Shown: positions 9,580-21,369 of the stretch, in pieces
Layout: every line of letters starts with the position of its first letter
How positions within the stretch are numbered: the stretch's first letter is position 1
NCBI RefSeq assembly: GCF_000182925.2
Contig: NC_026507.1
Location: forward strand, 2,232,001 to 2,296,000
Length of the DNA: 64,000 nucleotides
From: Neurospora crassa OR74A
Taxonomy: Eukaryota; Ascomycota; Sordariomycetes; Sordariales; Sordariaceae
Reading direction: 5' to 3'
Notes under the pieces: model-generated
The model's database searches: none
The model's input: the letters and a program-made list of their open reading frames with translations, nothing else
What the model was told of the DNA's origin: nothing
Translations under genes and position numbers: made by a program

Positions 9580-12500
9580 TCGATTACAACCGGTACGGCG
9601 ACCGGTATAATAATTAGTATAATAACTGGTATAATAACTAGTATAATAACTGGTATAATAACCGGTATAGTAACCGCTAGCTCCTCCCTAATTGAGATTG
9701 TTACTACTTCGACCTTATTATAAATATTATAAAGAAGAATTCGATGAGTTACTAAAGCGGGAACTATAGCTATTTCTATTTATAGTATTATTAATAGTAC
9801 TATTACTAATGGCACCGCCTATATTAATGCTGCGCTAAAGACCCTTAGTACCGGCCCTAGTACCGGCCTAAATACTACTATTGATAGTACCGCTTATATT
9901 AATGCAGTAGTAAAGACCCTTAGTACCGATGGCGCCGGTATTAGTACCGGTACTAGCCTAGCTAGTATAATAATTTCGAAGAATTATCGATGTTGATGGA
10001 TAGTTTTAAGATTGAAACTGCATTATACGTTCAATTACTCCTTTCTTTCCTATAGGTAAGAATTTATAAATATATTTAAAATAATAGATGTTTTAAGTTA
10101 TATATATGGCTAATTTTACTTACTTTATATAGGATTCGTCTAATATTGCTGTGGCCCGTTGATAAATTAATTAGATTCGGTGTAATTATTGTCGTTGTTA
10201 TTATAACGGTGAATAAATTTCATTTATACCTTCCCTCGGTAGTTAGAGATAATATAATATTAGTATTTACAATAGGGATGATAATTAGAATGATAATTAG
10301 GATGATAATATGGAAGGTAATATAGAAGATAATAATTTCAATTTCGATTAGAACCCCAATTTAAATTCAAATTTAGATTTAAGCTTAGACCTAGACGACT
10401 ATTTCTTTTACTTAATATATAATATTGCTCGGGCTATAGTAGATAGGCATATTGAGTTTAGACTTTATAAGTATTATTAATTTAGTTTACTATATAGGAA
10501 TACCGACCTTAAGAATAAATTCTATTTATATTACCGGAGAATATTTATATAGGGGTTATTTCTCAATAATAATAGGAAAGAGTTTGAAATTTATGATATT
10601 TATTGTAATAATAATACTGCTCCTAAACTACTAATACCCTAGCCTCTACCGCTTCGTCGAGGTCGTAGTCTATTTTAGAAATCCAATCCGTATATATAGC
10701 CTAATTTTAAATAACTAGTACTACTATTTCCCCCCCGGCTTCGGCAATTCCCTAGACTTCCCAATATTAAGTTTGAATAAGATTTATTATATAATGGCCC
10801 CGAGAGTCTTTTATAGCCAGCTATTTCTAATACCAACTTTAATATAATTAAAGTATTTTAGGTAATTGAAAAGGAGAATAGGATAGAGACCTATCTACAA
10901 TACAAATAAAGATAGTTCCAAATAAATATAGTTAATAACTACTACCGTACGTATTATAATTGTAATGATAGCTGTATTTCCGACGACCCTTTTTTCTTTA
11001 GTGCCGATAATTATTCCGATTTCGGTAATATATCCGACTTTTTATTAATATTTAATTTAATTGAAAAATAATTAATTATTCGGGTATATATCTTTATCGA
11101 TATTTAGGTTATTAAAGGATTTTAATATAAATATTTTAGTTATATTATTAATTTCCTTCGTAATATTAGTTATATTTATTACTAATTACCCTTATTTCCC
11201 TACAATTTCAATATTATTATCCTTCGACTTCGTAGGGTTAGAAATAAACCTTATATTGCTAGGAGAGTTAAATAGATTATAATAGTTAACCCTAATAACC
11301 TTTATATTTAGTTTAACTTTTTAAAGGAAAATTATTTTGGATACCGAAATATTAAAGTTGTTAAGGCTCGGTTTGAATAATTAACAAACCTTCTTAATAG
11401 TAATACTTATAATAATTTGGTAGTATATAAAATCAACCCTAATAACTTCCCGGATAACTAGGATCTTAACTTCGATAAAGATAGTATTGCTAATAATAAT
11501 AATAATGATGAAGATAATGATTTTGATCCTAAGGTCGCCGCTCTCCCTAACCTTATAGTAAATTAGGTAGATATAGAATAGTTTTATTAATAATTAGGTA
11601 GAGGATAGCCTATTTAAGTTTAAATTAATAATATACCGGTTCAACCTACTCCCGGCTAATACCCTCCGGTTTAATTATTCTTTAAGCCCGGCCTATTATA
11701 TAATACCCTAATACGTAAATAGGATAAATCCTAGCGAATTCTTTCTTAAGTATTTCTAATACTTTATTTTCGAAGATAAGCCGACTTTATTAAACCCCGT
11801 ATCCAATCCATTAATTTCAACGACTATATTCAATATACTTTTAAATAGTATAATAGATAATTTGTTCGATATTACCGCTTTCTTTTTATAATATTTAATA
11901 CTTTAATACGTTAATAAGTTAATTCGAAGTCAGCCTTCTTTATTCGTTCTAGTTGTAGCGGTGCTAATAATAAGGGTTTAATTAATATCGAGGCATTAAG
12001 GGAAGTAGTTAAATCCGATACGCTAGAGGTACGTCGGCTTCTTAATTCGATTATAAGGTTCTCTAATTCTATATGTAGTATACGGCTATATTAAATACGT
12101 AAAAGCTGCGAATTACGTACTTATATATAAGCGTTAGGTATACCGGCTATATTTATAATATTTAGCGCGGCCAATATATACTAGGAAAGCCTTGCTTGAT
12201 ATATACCCAACTATAATGAGTAGAAGGTTACTTCTACGGACGGCCAAAAGAGGATTGTAAAAAAAGAATTTAAAAGAAAATCCGTATATTATAGTATACT
12301 ACTTTAAAAAACGGTTCGAATTATTCAAAAAGTATATTTTGATTCCTAAATTTAAAATTGAGGATTGGTAGTACCGTATTAAATTCTAAGCAAGAGGCAA
12401 TAGCTATAATTATAGTATATATTAGGTACTATATATTGAGGCACTTAAGTTAATCGATAAAAATACTTAGCGAGAGTTTTTAGAATTATAGGGTTATTAT

Positions 12501-15500
12501 ATAACTACCTACAATCTAGAGCTAGAAAGAATTGTTCAATAAAATAAAGGAGATCCTCTATCCGTTGTTATTAGTAATAGTAATAGCTAGGAAGAAAGCG
12601 TATACCCGCCTACTTTTAACCTCCTTTTCTAAATAGTTAATTGAATACAACGCTATAACTAATATATTAATAATTATTACCTTCGTATTAAGCGGTTTAA
12701 TTAAGGTATTCTCCGCCCTAAGGATCTAATACTTAAAGTATACCGGTTTTACTTTCCTAGGAATTACTACCCAAAAGCCTACCTTATATATAATTTTAAC
12801 TTAAAGTATTAGTTATACAATAGGGTAAGAAATAATAACCGTATAAATAATTATAACTGTACTATTACTTTAGTATAGCGTGCTAATATAGATATCTAGC
12901 TATGTACTAATTATAACACTATTGTTAATTATATTACTAGTTACTATTCAAAAATAGAGAAGTAGTCAAAGCCTTTTAAAGAGATTGCTTAATAGATTAC
13001 CCCCCAAATCGCTGCCAACAACTATATTATCTCCTTCGCTACAAAAATAATAAATTAATTGGTTACTGAACGAGATTAGTCCGTTCAAGAGATTAATTAT
13101 TTTCTTCTAGGTTTACTGTTAAACTAGAGTATTCGTATTATTATTAATATAGATTATCGTCATTCTAATAAAATACCCGGATAAAGCGCCGGCGTAGTTA
13201 TTAAACTAGGTAATTAATAAATCTAAACCCGTAGTCTATATACTAAATACCTTATTCGCCCTAATAACCTAAAAAATATTAACTACTTCGAATAGTTTAT
13301 TTAATTCGATAATAACCGTCGTTTTAGGGCTCGGGCTAAGAAGAAGGTACTTAATTATTACCTAATTTATAAATCCGATAATGATACCCAATATAAAGAT
13401 TAGTGTAGAATTAAATTTATATTATATTATCCCTATTATAATTAGTTGGATTTATTTAGTATTCAAAACCCTAATAGCGTTCGTTAAGAATTAGAAACAT
13501 ATTCTAATATATATCTAATCTGTACGGAAGTTTATACCGGTGATTATAACTACCCTTATAATTATTATAGCAATATGCTTAATAGTAAGCTTAATAATAA
13601 ATTCGAACCCCCTATTAAGGAAGAAAGATAATAAGAACTATAGCAAGTTCTAGTTAGAGAACTCCCTTATTATTAACGAATTAAAAATAATGGAGATTTC
13701 GGGATATTTGGGTTTCGGGATTAAAATGTCTTATATAATTGGTATAATTATTTAGAATATTAAACTCTATTCGAATTGTAATATAATTATTAGATTAATA
13801 TAAAGGTTAATAACCGTTATTTGATTGTAGAAGACGCCCTTATTGTTATTGCCTTAGTTATTGATAATTTTAATCTAGCTTAAAAGGTTATATTTAATTA
13901 ATTTATTATTTATTACTAATCTATTTTTAATTATAATAATAATATTTAATAACTTTTATACATCCTACTTCTACTTCTATAAATTAATAGCCGTAGAGGT
14001 ATTAGGAAATTGTATTTTATTCGTCTTTTATCCTTTAAATTAGAATAAATAATTATAGCGAGAGGTAAAGGAAGTCCTATTATTCGTAGTGCTCCAACTA
14101 GGGTAGTAACTAATAATATTAATAGTTAAATTTTATATTTACTATTTAAATTCCCTATCGTACTTAAGAATGTTAATTATAATAATCTAGAGGTAGCTAT
14201 TACTACCTTGGAAGGTATTAATCTTACTAATTTATAGTAAAGACTTCGGCTATTTTAGTATTTCGTTATTAATAAGAAATTAATATTAGGCCTTCGAATA
14301 TTTAATTCCATTAACTAAAGACTACGATAAACCTTCTTTAAAAGCCAAAATTAAATATTTAGTAGAAGGAGTATTCTTCTACTTGGTAATTTCTACTAAT
14401 TACTACTAGTTAAATAAAAACCCCTATTCTATAATTAATAAGAGTTACTAGTTATTAAAGCTATTAGTTGTACTTATTACTATATATTCAATAAAACCAT
14501 CGAGTTATAGTAGATTGTATAGTAATAGAGTAATAATTAGGCGCTATTTAGGAATATACTTAAAGGATTATAAAATAATTTTCTAATTTACTAATATTAG
14601 GATTTATTAAAGATACGAATTTAAATATTATTGCCGTAAGAAGAGTAAAATAGGTTTATTAATACTCTTCGTATTTATCTTAAGGGTAAAGATGTAGTTG
14701 CGTACAATATCTAGTATATAGAAGTATTATATTAATTATATTTTATAATAAGGGTATAATACGAAGGAGCTAGTATTAAAGATGTTAACCCCGCTAAAAT
14801 TAATAATTTATAAATTGAATTACTATTAATACTTAATAGCCGGGTTATACTTATTAAAAATCTTTAGACTAAGGTTAGCTTAATTAATAGTACTTTAAGT
14901 ACTATTTTCGATATTACTTAGGACACTAACTTCCCTAATAAAAATATATATAATAAAGAACGTCCTTATAGAACTCCCTTCGTAATATTAATTAAATTTA
15001 ATTGATATACTAGTCTTTACTACTTTCCTAATTAAAAAGACTAAAAAAGATTCTAAAATATAGTCCCAATCTTTAAAATTATAAAAGACTTTCTATTATA
15101 TTAGAATACTCAATATAAGAGAATACAATTCCTATTAATTATTATATATACTATTACAATATATAAATTACAAAGCTCTACACTCAATATAACCGTACTT
15201 AATATTTCTAAAAAGGACTTTCAAATTAGGCTTATATATATAGCTTACTTTCGGGTTAAAACCTTATAAGGCCTGATATTTAATAAGCCTTTTAATTTGA
15301 ACGCTCTACGGATAACTTTGAATCGTACCTTTGTAATACGGGCTATTAATAAGGTAAGGAGATTACTAGAGAAATTTCCAATCCTGGATATTTAAATATA
15401 AATACTAAGACTCCGGGTACCTGGTATTACTACTTCCGGTTCGGTACCGACCTTAGATAGATATAATATAAATAATACTTTTAAACCTTCCTTCTATTAA

Positions 15501-15540
15501 TAGTATTTGTAACTACTCTTTCCATTTTATTTCATAGGTA
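9580..15540 (+). pseudogene. Helitron-A Rep/Pif1-type helicase protein, RIP-inactivated
   Basis: Known role of the family: an HUH endonuclease joined to a Pif1-like helicase drives rolling-circle transposition. Visible order: a Thr/Ser-rich N-terminus with internal repeats (9590-9970); a helical region (INFLRNISYIYYQLPLFP, about 11150); Helitron_like_N text (about 11730-12300, FIKPRIQSINFNDYIQ, FIIFNTLIRQ); the HUH site, now Y-N-Y at 12405-12413 in ARGNSYNYSIY; the two-Tyr motif VNYITSYYSK (Tyr at 12930 and 12942); a degraded Walker A (RRGIRKLYFIRLL near 13995-14030, expected GGTGKS); Walker B-like FQYFVINKKLILGLR (about 14255); and the last helicase motif IAYFRVKTL at about 15237. Many TAA/TAG stand for Gln/Trp, and both His of HUH appear as Tyr, the expected C-to-T change. 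Start codon unclear. Confidence 0.85.
9598..9672 (+). repeat. tandem repeat coding a Thr-rich tract
   Basis: About six copies of a 13-14-bp unit near ATAACTRGTATA, encoding repeated (S/T)IIT(G/S). A second, longer repeat follows: two copies of about 85 bp at 9815-9850 and 9890-9925 (TATATTAATGC...AAGACCCTTAGTACCG) encoding TAYINAALKTLST and TAYINAVVKTLST. Both lie in the Helitron-A N-terminus. Confidence 0.75.
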
Positions 15541-15980
15541 TTTAGTATTTCCAATACTATCAATTTCTCTCTCTCCCTCTCCCTCTACCTCTTTCTCTTA
15601 TATTTAACTTTTTATTACTTTTATTAACTACCTTTATTAACCCCCAGCGCTACTATATCTATTATCTTCGAAAATAATAATTTTAAATTTAAATAGCGTT
15701 TCAATAATATATTAAAAGAAGAAGAAGAATACTGTAACTTACTCGCCTTTAAGCGCTAATATACTACTATTAACTAGGTCGGTACTAAAATAGTATTGCT
15801 AGCTAAAAATAACCTTCTATATAAGAAGAAGATTACAGCTACCCCCAGCTTTTATCTCCCTATCTATTTAAAGTAATATATTACCTTTATTATTAATTAT
15901 AATTTAGATTATTCTAATTTGGGTTTTAGGTAATTGAATTTCACTACTAGCTCGGAACCTTATTTAATAAAAAAAAAAAA
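15540..15980 (+). other. Helitron-A tail, no recognised gene
   Basis: A polypyrimidine tract (15566-15600, CTCTCTCCCTCTCCCTCTAC) is followed by a short open region with no recognised domain and a run of 17 A at about 15967-15983 where repeat Y starts. Possibly the C-terminal extension or 3' non-coding part of Helitron-A. Confidence 0.4.
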
Positions 15981-16545
15981 AAAAAGAGAAAGGAGTTTAG
16001 TTCGATTTATTCCGTACACCCTAATCGAATGCCTTATAGTATACCCTTTTTCAGGGCAACCATCAACGGTACCGAAAGATAGTACGTCTTATAGTAGTTT
16101 TACGTCTCCTATTCCCTAGAGTAGCCTATATACAATTAATACTAGAAGATTGGAAAATAAGAAAGTTCTAAGAGAGATTAGTAGTTTACTAACTAAACTT
16201 TTATAAAAGATAGTCACAATAGGGAGTTAAACGCGAGAATTCTCTAGAACTTACATTAGTAGCGGCTACGGGCGTCCTACGCAAACCGCTATACTACAAA
16301 CGTCCCCGTAGCACCCCGGGGGGGGCTAGTAATAGTAGGGTAGTTGGAAGTAGACTATATAGGCTGATTGGAGCGTTTTGAGCGTGTTTGCTGAGTTTAT
16401 AGGCAAAATAATAGAAAGATTCGTGGAAGGGGTTAGATCTAGTAATATTTTAGCTGGTATTGTACCCTTAAGTACGAATTCGAAATGCCAAGAGCCTTCC
16501 CGTACTTCCCGTCTTGGTATTTCTTAGTAAATGGATTCTACTGGC
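15980..16545 (+). repeat. repeat Y, copy 1 (in Helitron-A tail)
   Basis: About 565 bp matching, in the opposite orientation, the 3' part of Copia-1 (26490-26310, then 17970-17590 across the Gypsy-1 insertion). Shared landmarks: TTCGATTTATTCCGTA, GATAGTACGTCTTATAG, AACGTCCCCGTAGCACCCC and GGGGGGCTAGTAATAGTAG. Differences are mostly C/T and G/A, and copy 1 is the less mutated. Copy 1 contains a 60-codon open frame (15934-16119) that is broken in copy 2. The AGC-A-CCCC...GGGGCT element at 16302-16320 can form a hairpin in both copies. Origin unknown. Confidence 0.75.
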
Positions 16546-16639
16546 TTACGTAATGTGGATCCAAAGCACGCTTCAATATACAGCGGGCGTTGCTTGAACT
16601 CGGGATCCAGCTTCGCACCGGTGTCTAAGAATTATTTTA

Positions 16640-17264
16640 TTAACAACCCTTATACGGATTGGACTTAATTTAATCTACGTTTTAGTAACAGTTTTAACTT
16701 TACTATACATACGGTGTAAATGTTTAATATTATCCTCGTTAAGCAGATTACATACTTCTCTTTATTATTAATTAGAAGAATTGGAGTTACTGCTACAAGA
16801 GTCCTCCTTATTACAAAAGTCGTCCTTATTAGACTAGTCCTTATTATTACTTATATTATTGTTTGAAGACTCGCTATTTCTAGGCATTGTAACCTAGTCG
16901 TCTTTAAGGTACTTAACGATATTATAATTAATATACTATATATAGCTTTAGCGCTATATATTGGGTAAGAGTCCGTCGATAGTAGAAATAAATTAGGTAT
17001 TACCGTTAGTAATAAGTATAGTAGGGTAAGGGATCTTAAGCTCCCTAATAGCTTTATTGAGTACTTTAATTGATTATATGAATCCCTCCTCCTTCTTATT
17101 ATTAATAACCGTTTAAAATATTAGTATAGATAATCTCTCTGAAGTAACAATTACTCCCTATACGAGAGGCGTATAATACCGGTTGGTTTTATATATAATA
17201 TCGATAAGAAGGGTATATAGGAACCGCTCTTATATAGACCGTTGGGAGTTAGTAGCTTGGAAGG
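16640..17264 (-). pseudogene. MULE-A transposase, catalytic (DDE) piece
   Basis: From 17264 leftwards the minus strand reads DIIYKTNRYYTPLV (first acidic residue kept), then FQTVINNKKEEGFI, then KVLNKAIRELKIPYPT followed by ILITNGNT, where families of this type have TDG/TDxD: the Asp now reads as Asn through G-to-A change. Then comes STIDGLLPNI, with NYNIVKYLKDD where MULEs have HINKNV-like text. It ends with HLHRMYSKVKTVTKT, matching QLHRTYMKVEIVIRI of MULE-B. Bounded by the Copia-1 TSD on the right and Helitron-A on the left. The third catalytic Glu was not located. Confidence 0.8.
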
Positions 17265-17269
17265 TATAC

Positions 17270-17448
17270 TCTTGGACTTGTGGGTATAAGAAGTGTGATG
17301 ATTGTGCTAAGCTAAGGACCAGAAAGGAAAAATCTGTAGAGGGCTAAAATACATAGTAGTAGCGCCCTAATAGGCCCCATATATAGGCAAACTATTCGGT
17401 CCACCTAGTGAATGGCATCTAGGCTCCATACTCCGCACCACTACAATA
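17270..17448 (-). repeat. 3' LTR of Copia-1
   Basis: 179 bp, aligned end to end with 32077-32255 and differing at C/T and G/A positions. The minus strand starts TATTGTAG (TGTTGTGG in the other copy) and ends CCAAGA, so it lacks the usual terminal CA. Confidence 0.9.
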
Positions 17449-17455
17449 CCCCCCC
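17449..17455 (-). other. polypurine tract of Copia-1
   Basis: CCCCCCC on the plus strand, directly next to the 3' LTR: GGGGGGG in element sense, the plus-strand primer position. Confidence 0.75.
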
Positions 17456-17589
17456 GTAGCCCGAAATAGGCTCTCAGATTGTAGAAACTTATCTTCCTTT
17501 TCGATATTTATTAAATTACCCTTTTTCTAGTCTAAAGTGGGCCTTTCCCATTGTTATTCAATACGACCAATCATCTACCGTCAAAACTT

Positions 17590-17970
17590 TTAGTGTTTGT
17601 ATTAAGACGGGAAGCTATTTAGTATTCTAATTCCTATTTAGGGGTAGAATACTAACTAAAATATCGCTAAATCTAACCCTTTTGCTGTAAGAGCTATTAT
17701 TACCCTCAATAATCTATTTATACTTCTTTAATGGTTTAAATTATTTTGATTAGATTATATAATTTACCTTAAACTACCTTACTATTACTAGCCCCCCTTG
17801 GGGTGCTATAGGGACGTTTGTAGTATAGTAATATAGAGGATACTCCTACCGCTACTAGTATAAATATATTGAAAGTTCTTGCGTTTAATTCCTTATTTAT
17901 AATTCGTTTTTCTCTTTAAACGCTTAATTATTATACTACTAATATTCTTAGATCTATTTTATCTTCTAAT
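17590..17970 (-). repeat. repeat Y, copy 2, first part (in Copia-1)
   Basis: Matches 16545-16146 inverted, e.g. GCACCCCAAGGGGGGCTAG on the minus strand. The match resumes at 26310 beyond Gypsy-1. 17456-17590 between it and the LTR tract shows nothing recognisable. Confidence 0.75.
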
Positions 17971-18217
17971 TGTCATGGCCCAGAACCATGACTGCCCAGA
18001 CGGGTCGCACAGAGTGGTAGTCACGTGGCTGCGTGCCGCCTTCGCGGCGCACCCCGTATGATTAAGTAAAGCTGACGCGCACGTACTTAATCTCGTACAG
18101 CCAGCTCCCACTTGTGCACCTTTCCTACTTCTTTTTTCTTTAGCTTTAATATTGTATTTGAATTACACTATAACCTCCTTGAGCTGGCTTACTCTCGTGA
18201 TTGTGTGCGCTCTTATA
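17971..18217 (+). repeat. 5' LTR of Gypsy-1
   Basis: Starts TGTCATGGCCCAGAACCATG; the last bases TTATA correspond to TCACA in the 3' copy. Little mutated although the interior is heavily mutated. Contains at 18139-18154 the sequence complementary to the primer-binding site, presumably near the transcript 5' end (about 170 nt of U3 before it). Confidence 0.95.
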
Positions 18218-18233
18218 TAATATTAAAGTTAAA
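18218..18233 (+). promoter_or_regulatory. self-priming primer-binding site of Gypsy-1
   Basis: TAATATTAAAGTTAAA directly follows the LTR. Its complement TTTAACTTTAATATTA matches LTR 18139-18154 (TTTAGCTTTAATATTG) at 14 of 16 positions, and both mismatches are G/A. No match to a tRNA 3' end was seen. Confidence 0.75.
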
Positions 18234-18304
18234 TTTATTATTCGACTGGGGACGGTAATTATAATATCCCAACCTAAATAATCCGATACCCGAAGTCGTT
18301 AATT

Positions 18305-18400
18305 GCGATGGCGAGAACCCGAGAGTATTTGAAGTCGCTATAACCGATTACTTAAATTGCGAGAATCCGATAAGTTACTACTGTGGCGAGAATCCGATAT
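18305..18400 (+). repeat. short dispersed motif GCGAGAAYCCGA
   Basis: Three copies (about 18310, 18359, 18385) in the Gypsy-1 leader between primer site and gag. Spacing is irregular and no function is apparent. Confidence 0.5.
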
Positions 18401-18539
18401 TGTAAGATACTGTTGTGAGACCCGTACTTTTTGCGGCTAAGAGTAACGAACCCCGATATAGCGAATAATCTTAGAGGCTGGCCCGAGGGTAGTCCGACTA
18501 CTGATAGCCATACCTTGAATGATATTGATGCGGACGTCG

Positions 18540-21330
18540 AAGAGACTATTGAAATGCCTACCTTTACTATAGCCTATCTAAATATACTCTAAATAGAGAA
18601 GTTACCGATTACCCCCTTTATTGGCGATTATAATTAAAATTGTACTTCCCCTAGTTCCTCTATGATACGGGACTTGTTTGCCCTGCGGGAATGTGTTGCT
18701 ACTTAATAAAGTACTCTTAATTATCCCCTTCTCCGGGATAATGCCGAGGGTCCTTTTGAAGCAACCTAACTATTATGATATTATAAGATTCGTTTCAATA
18801 TTGAGTCCTTTTGTAACTTTTATAATGAGGTACTATCTAATTTATCCTTTATTAAGCGAATGTTCCTTAATGCTAGCGAATTTAATAAAATGGTGATTGC
18901 TATTCCTAATAAGTCCGACTTAGAGGTCGAGGATTTTATGGGCTTTATATTATAATAAATGTGTAATCTTTACTTAGCTAACGTAGTATTTAAGATCGGT
19001 AGTAAATAATTCGCTCCTTCCTTTAATAATTTGATAAGTAATATTATCGATTGAGTTAATTATATGACCGATAATTTTAAAATACGTTGTAGTTTCGGTT
19101 ATGTCTATTTCTAGCTGTTTATTAATAAGGGTTAGAAATCCGCTGCTTTAGGAGCGTGGAAAGGTATGTTGACTTTTGCTTAATTTATTAGCCTATACAA
19201 TCAAGATTTTACTGTAATATAGAACGAGATTCGCGTGCGTTTCGTGTCCTTGTAAATTTTTTGCGCTTTTATTAACGATTTGGTAAAAATAATAGGATAT
19301 ATAGATGTTATAATTTGTAAAATATATTCTTTTATTATTTATTTCATTTAGAAGATAAAGGAATAAGATGTTACTATTGTATATGTTAAAGATGAGTGCG
19401 ATATAATTATAATAGCCTCCTGCGGAGGTATTGACTTATAAGGAAGATTGGTAAATATGGAAGCTATATATTGATAATTGGAAGAAAAGTTATACGAAGA
19501 ACGCGAAAAGATTAAGTATATCCGACTAGTTTATAATAAATCGTTGGTTGAGATGGCGACCGACTACGATTTTTGCGTCGATAAGTATACGAAGTTATAT
19601 ATAGAAGGATTTAATGCGTAGTAGATTACGAGTTAAATAGAGATTATCCGATTTAAGGGAAAGGTTAATGCCCTAGTAGTCTAGTTTAATAATACTAAAA
19701 TCCGATTTAAACCTTATTACCCTACTCCTAATAAAGAATTTAAGGAGTTTTAGGTACGTATTAATAAATTGGAGTGTAATATCGATGCTTTAAAAGACGA
19801 ATTAATTCCTTTACGGGAAGAAAAGAAGATAGCCGACTTATTCGCCAAATATATTAAATAAAAATTCTAGGAAATTGAAATTAAAATTATTAAATTGAAG
19901 AAGAGTAACAAAATCCTAAAGTAGTACCTATTAACTAACGATATTACTATGGTATAGATATTTATTAAAAATAATAAGGAAAAGTTTATTAATGGGTTCG
20001 TTAAATCTACTTTAAACGATTTTTATTAAAAGCGCTATATACGCTTATCCTCTACGTAAGAAATTTATAAAGCTTTAAATAAAGTCCCTATATCTAAACG
20101 GAATTGCAATAATATTAAAATTCTATATAAGTCCTAGATTAGTAATATCCTAGGTAATAATTATAGTAGAAAAAGGAGTAATAGTAATAGAAGTCGAGTG
20201 ACTAATAATATAAACCCCGATTCGTTGGATAATAACTCTAATTCGGATAAATTAAACGATCTAGGCGATAAATATTCCGAGGATAGGAAATCGCTAGATA
20301 ATAATAAGTGTCGGACGTTCTGTACCCTTAATAGCCGTTTTCTTCGATTTAATTCCGAAAGAATGTTATACTTATTTAGTACCCGTAGTAAGAAATCTAC
20401 TAAGGTCCCCAATATTCCTCTATTCTATAGTAAACTTAGTAAAAATAAAGTATTTTTCGAGATATGGCTATACTAAATTTGCGGAATACTGGAAATAAAT
20501 ATGAACTATTTTGCTACTAAGCACGCCGCTTTTAATGTAATTATTAGACGCCTAGGAGGTAAGGCTGCCGAAGCTATATTCCCCTTTGTCTATAAGTATA
20601 GTAGTGCCCTACTATGCCTTTCTACTATCGATTAATTTCTAAGCTACTTAAAGGAGAACTATTTAAATAAGAATACGGTAGAGAAGGCTAACGTAGAATT
20701 CGAAAAGTTGGTAATAAGGGACAATAATTAATTTTAGGATTTTAAGGTTAAGTTTGTAAGATTGGTTGGATAAGTGCACATCCTAGATTACTATTGGAAG
20801 TTTATTCTGAGGCGTAAATTACCTAAGTGGCTCTGGGACCCTACTGCGGCTACTTATTTCGATGATAGTAAGAATTTTGAGAATTATTGTGCGATTATTT
20901 AATCTATTAACGAGAATTACTAATTAGACGCCTTATTTATTACTTCTTACTTTAAGAAGTTACGCTACAATAATTTGGGTATTAAGATAATTGCGGCTAA
21001 TACCTCTAACCTACCTTGTAATTGGTTGCCCGGATTATTTTTCTTTTATAAAAAACCTAGTCTAAAAAAATATTATAAATTTCAAACCGAAGATAAGTAT
21101 TTTATTTATAAGAAGGAGGGATATTGAGCCTCCGAGTGCTTAGAGCGCCCCTATGTGGAACGTATATATAAGAAGTATAAAGCCTTTTAATTTAATATTA
21201 TAATGGTTGCTTTGCTAAATATCTCCGATAGCGTTATAATTATTAATTCGGATATTAAAGAGGCTTTGGAGGAGGAGGACGACGATGTCGAAGAAGAGCC
21301 AAAAAATTGAAACTCCTAGGTTAAATAGCC
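18540..21330 (+). pseudogene. gag of Gypsy-1, RIP-inactivated
   Basis: Long gag-like protein with TAA/TAG and a few TGA in place of Gln/Trp/Arg. Parts: an N-terminal globular region (about 18540-19200; FNIESFCNFYNEVLSN, GFILQQMCNLYL) whose counterpart is recognisable in Gypsy-2; a charged coiled-coil region (about 19440-19980; LYEEREKIKYIRLVYNKSL); a low-complexity linker rich in Asn/Ser/Asp (about 20160-20310, an open stretch of 92 codons at 20198-20476); a capsid domain (about 20330-21000; FLSYLKENYLNKNTVEKAN); and a zinc knuckle at about 21096-21150. The knuckle reads YFIYKKEGY-stop-ASEC where CxxCxxxxHxxxxC is expected: two Cys and the His have become Tyr. Unusually long for a fungal gag because of the N-terminal region. 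Confidence 0.85.
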
Positions 21331-21369
21331 TCCTTCCTAGGAGAAGTATTAATTTAAAGATAAGAAACG

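Larger units (their letters stand above)
9451..16640 (+). mobile_element. Helitron-A: rolling-circle transposon inserted in MULE-A
   Basis: The 5' end is placed at TCCGA (9451), preceded by A as Helitron insertion requires, because the same ~38-bp terminus begins Helitron-B on the minus strand at 56059. The element encodes a Rep/helicase protein relic (9580-15540). MULE-A transposase coding stops at 9450 and resumes on the other side at about 16640, which bounds the element. The exact 3' end is unresolved: a CTAA occurs at 16625-16628 but the expected hairpin and following T are not convincing. The tail includes the 0.55-kb repeat Y (15980-16545). Confidence 0.75.

Noticed and set aside
10056-10132. 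An intron in the Helitron-A gene (GTAAG...CTAAT...TATAG)
   Set aside because: Splice motifs fit, but the two flanking reading frames do not join in phase.
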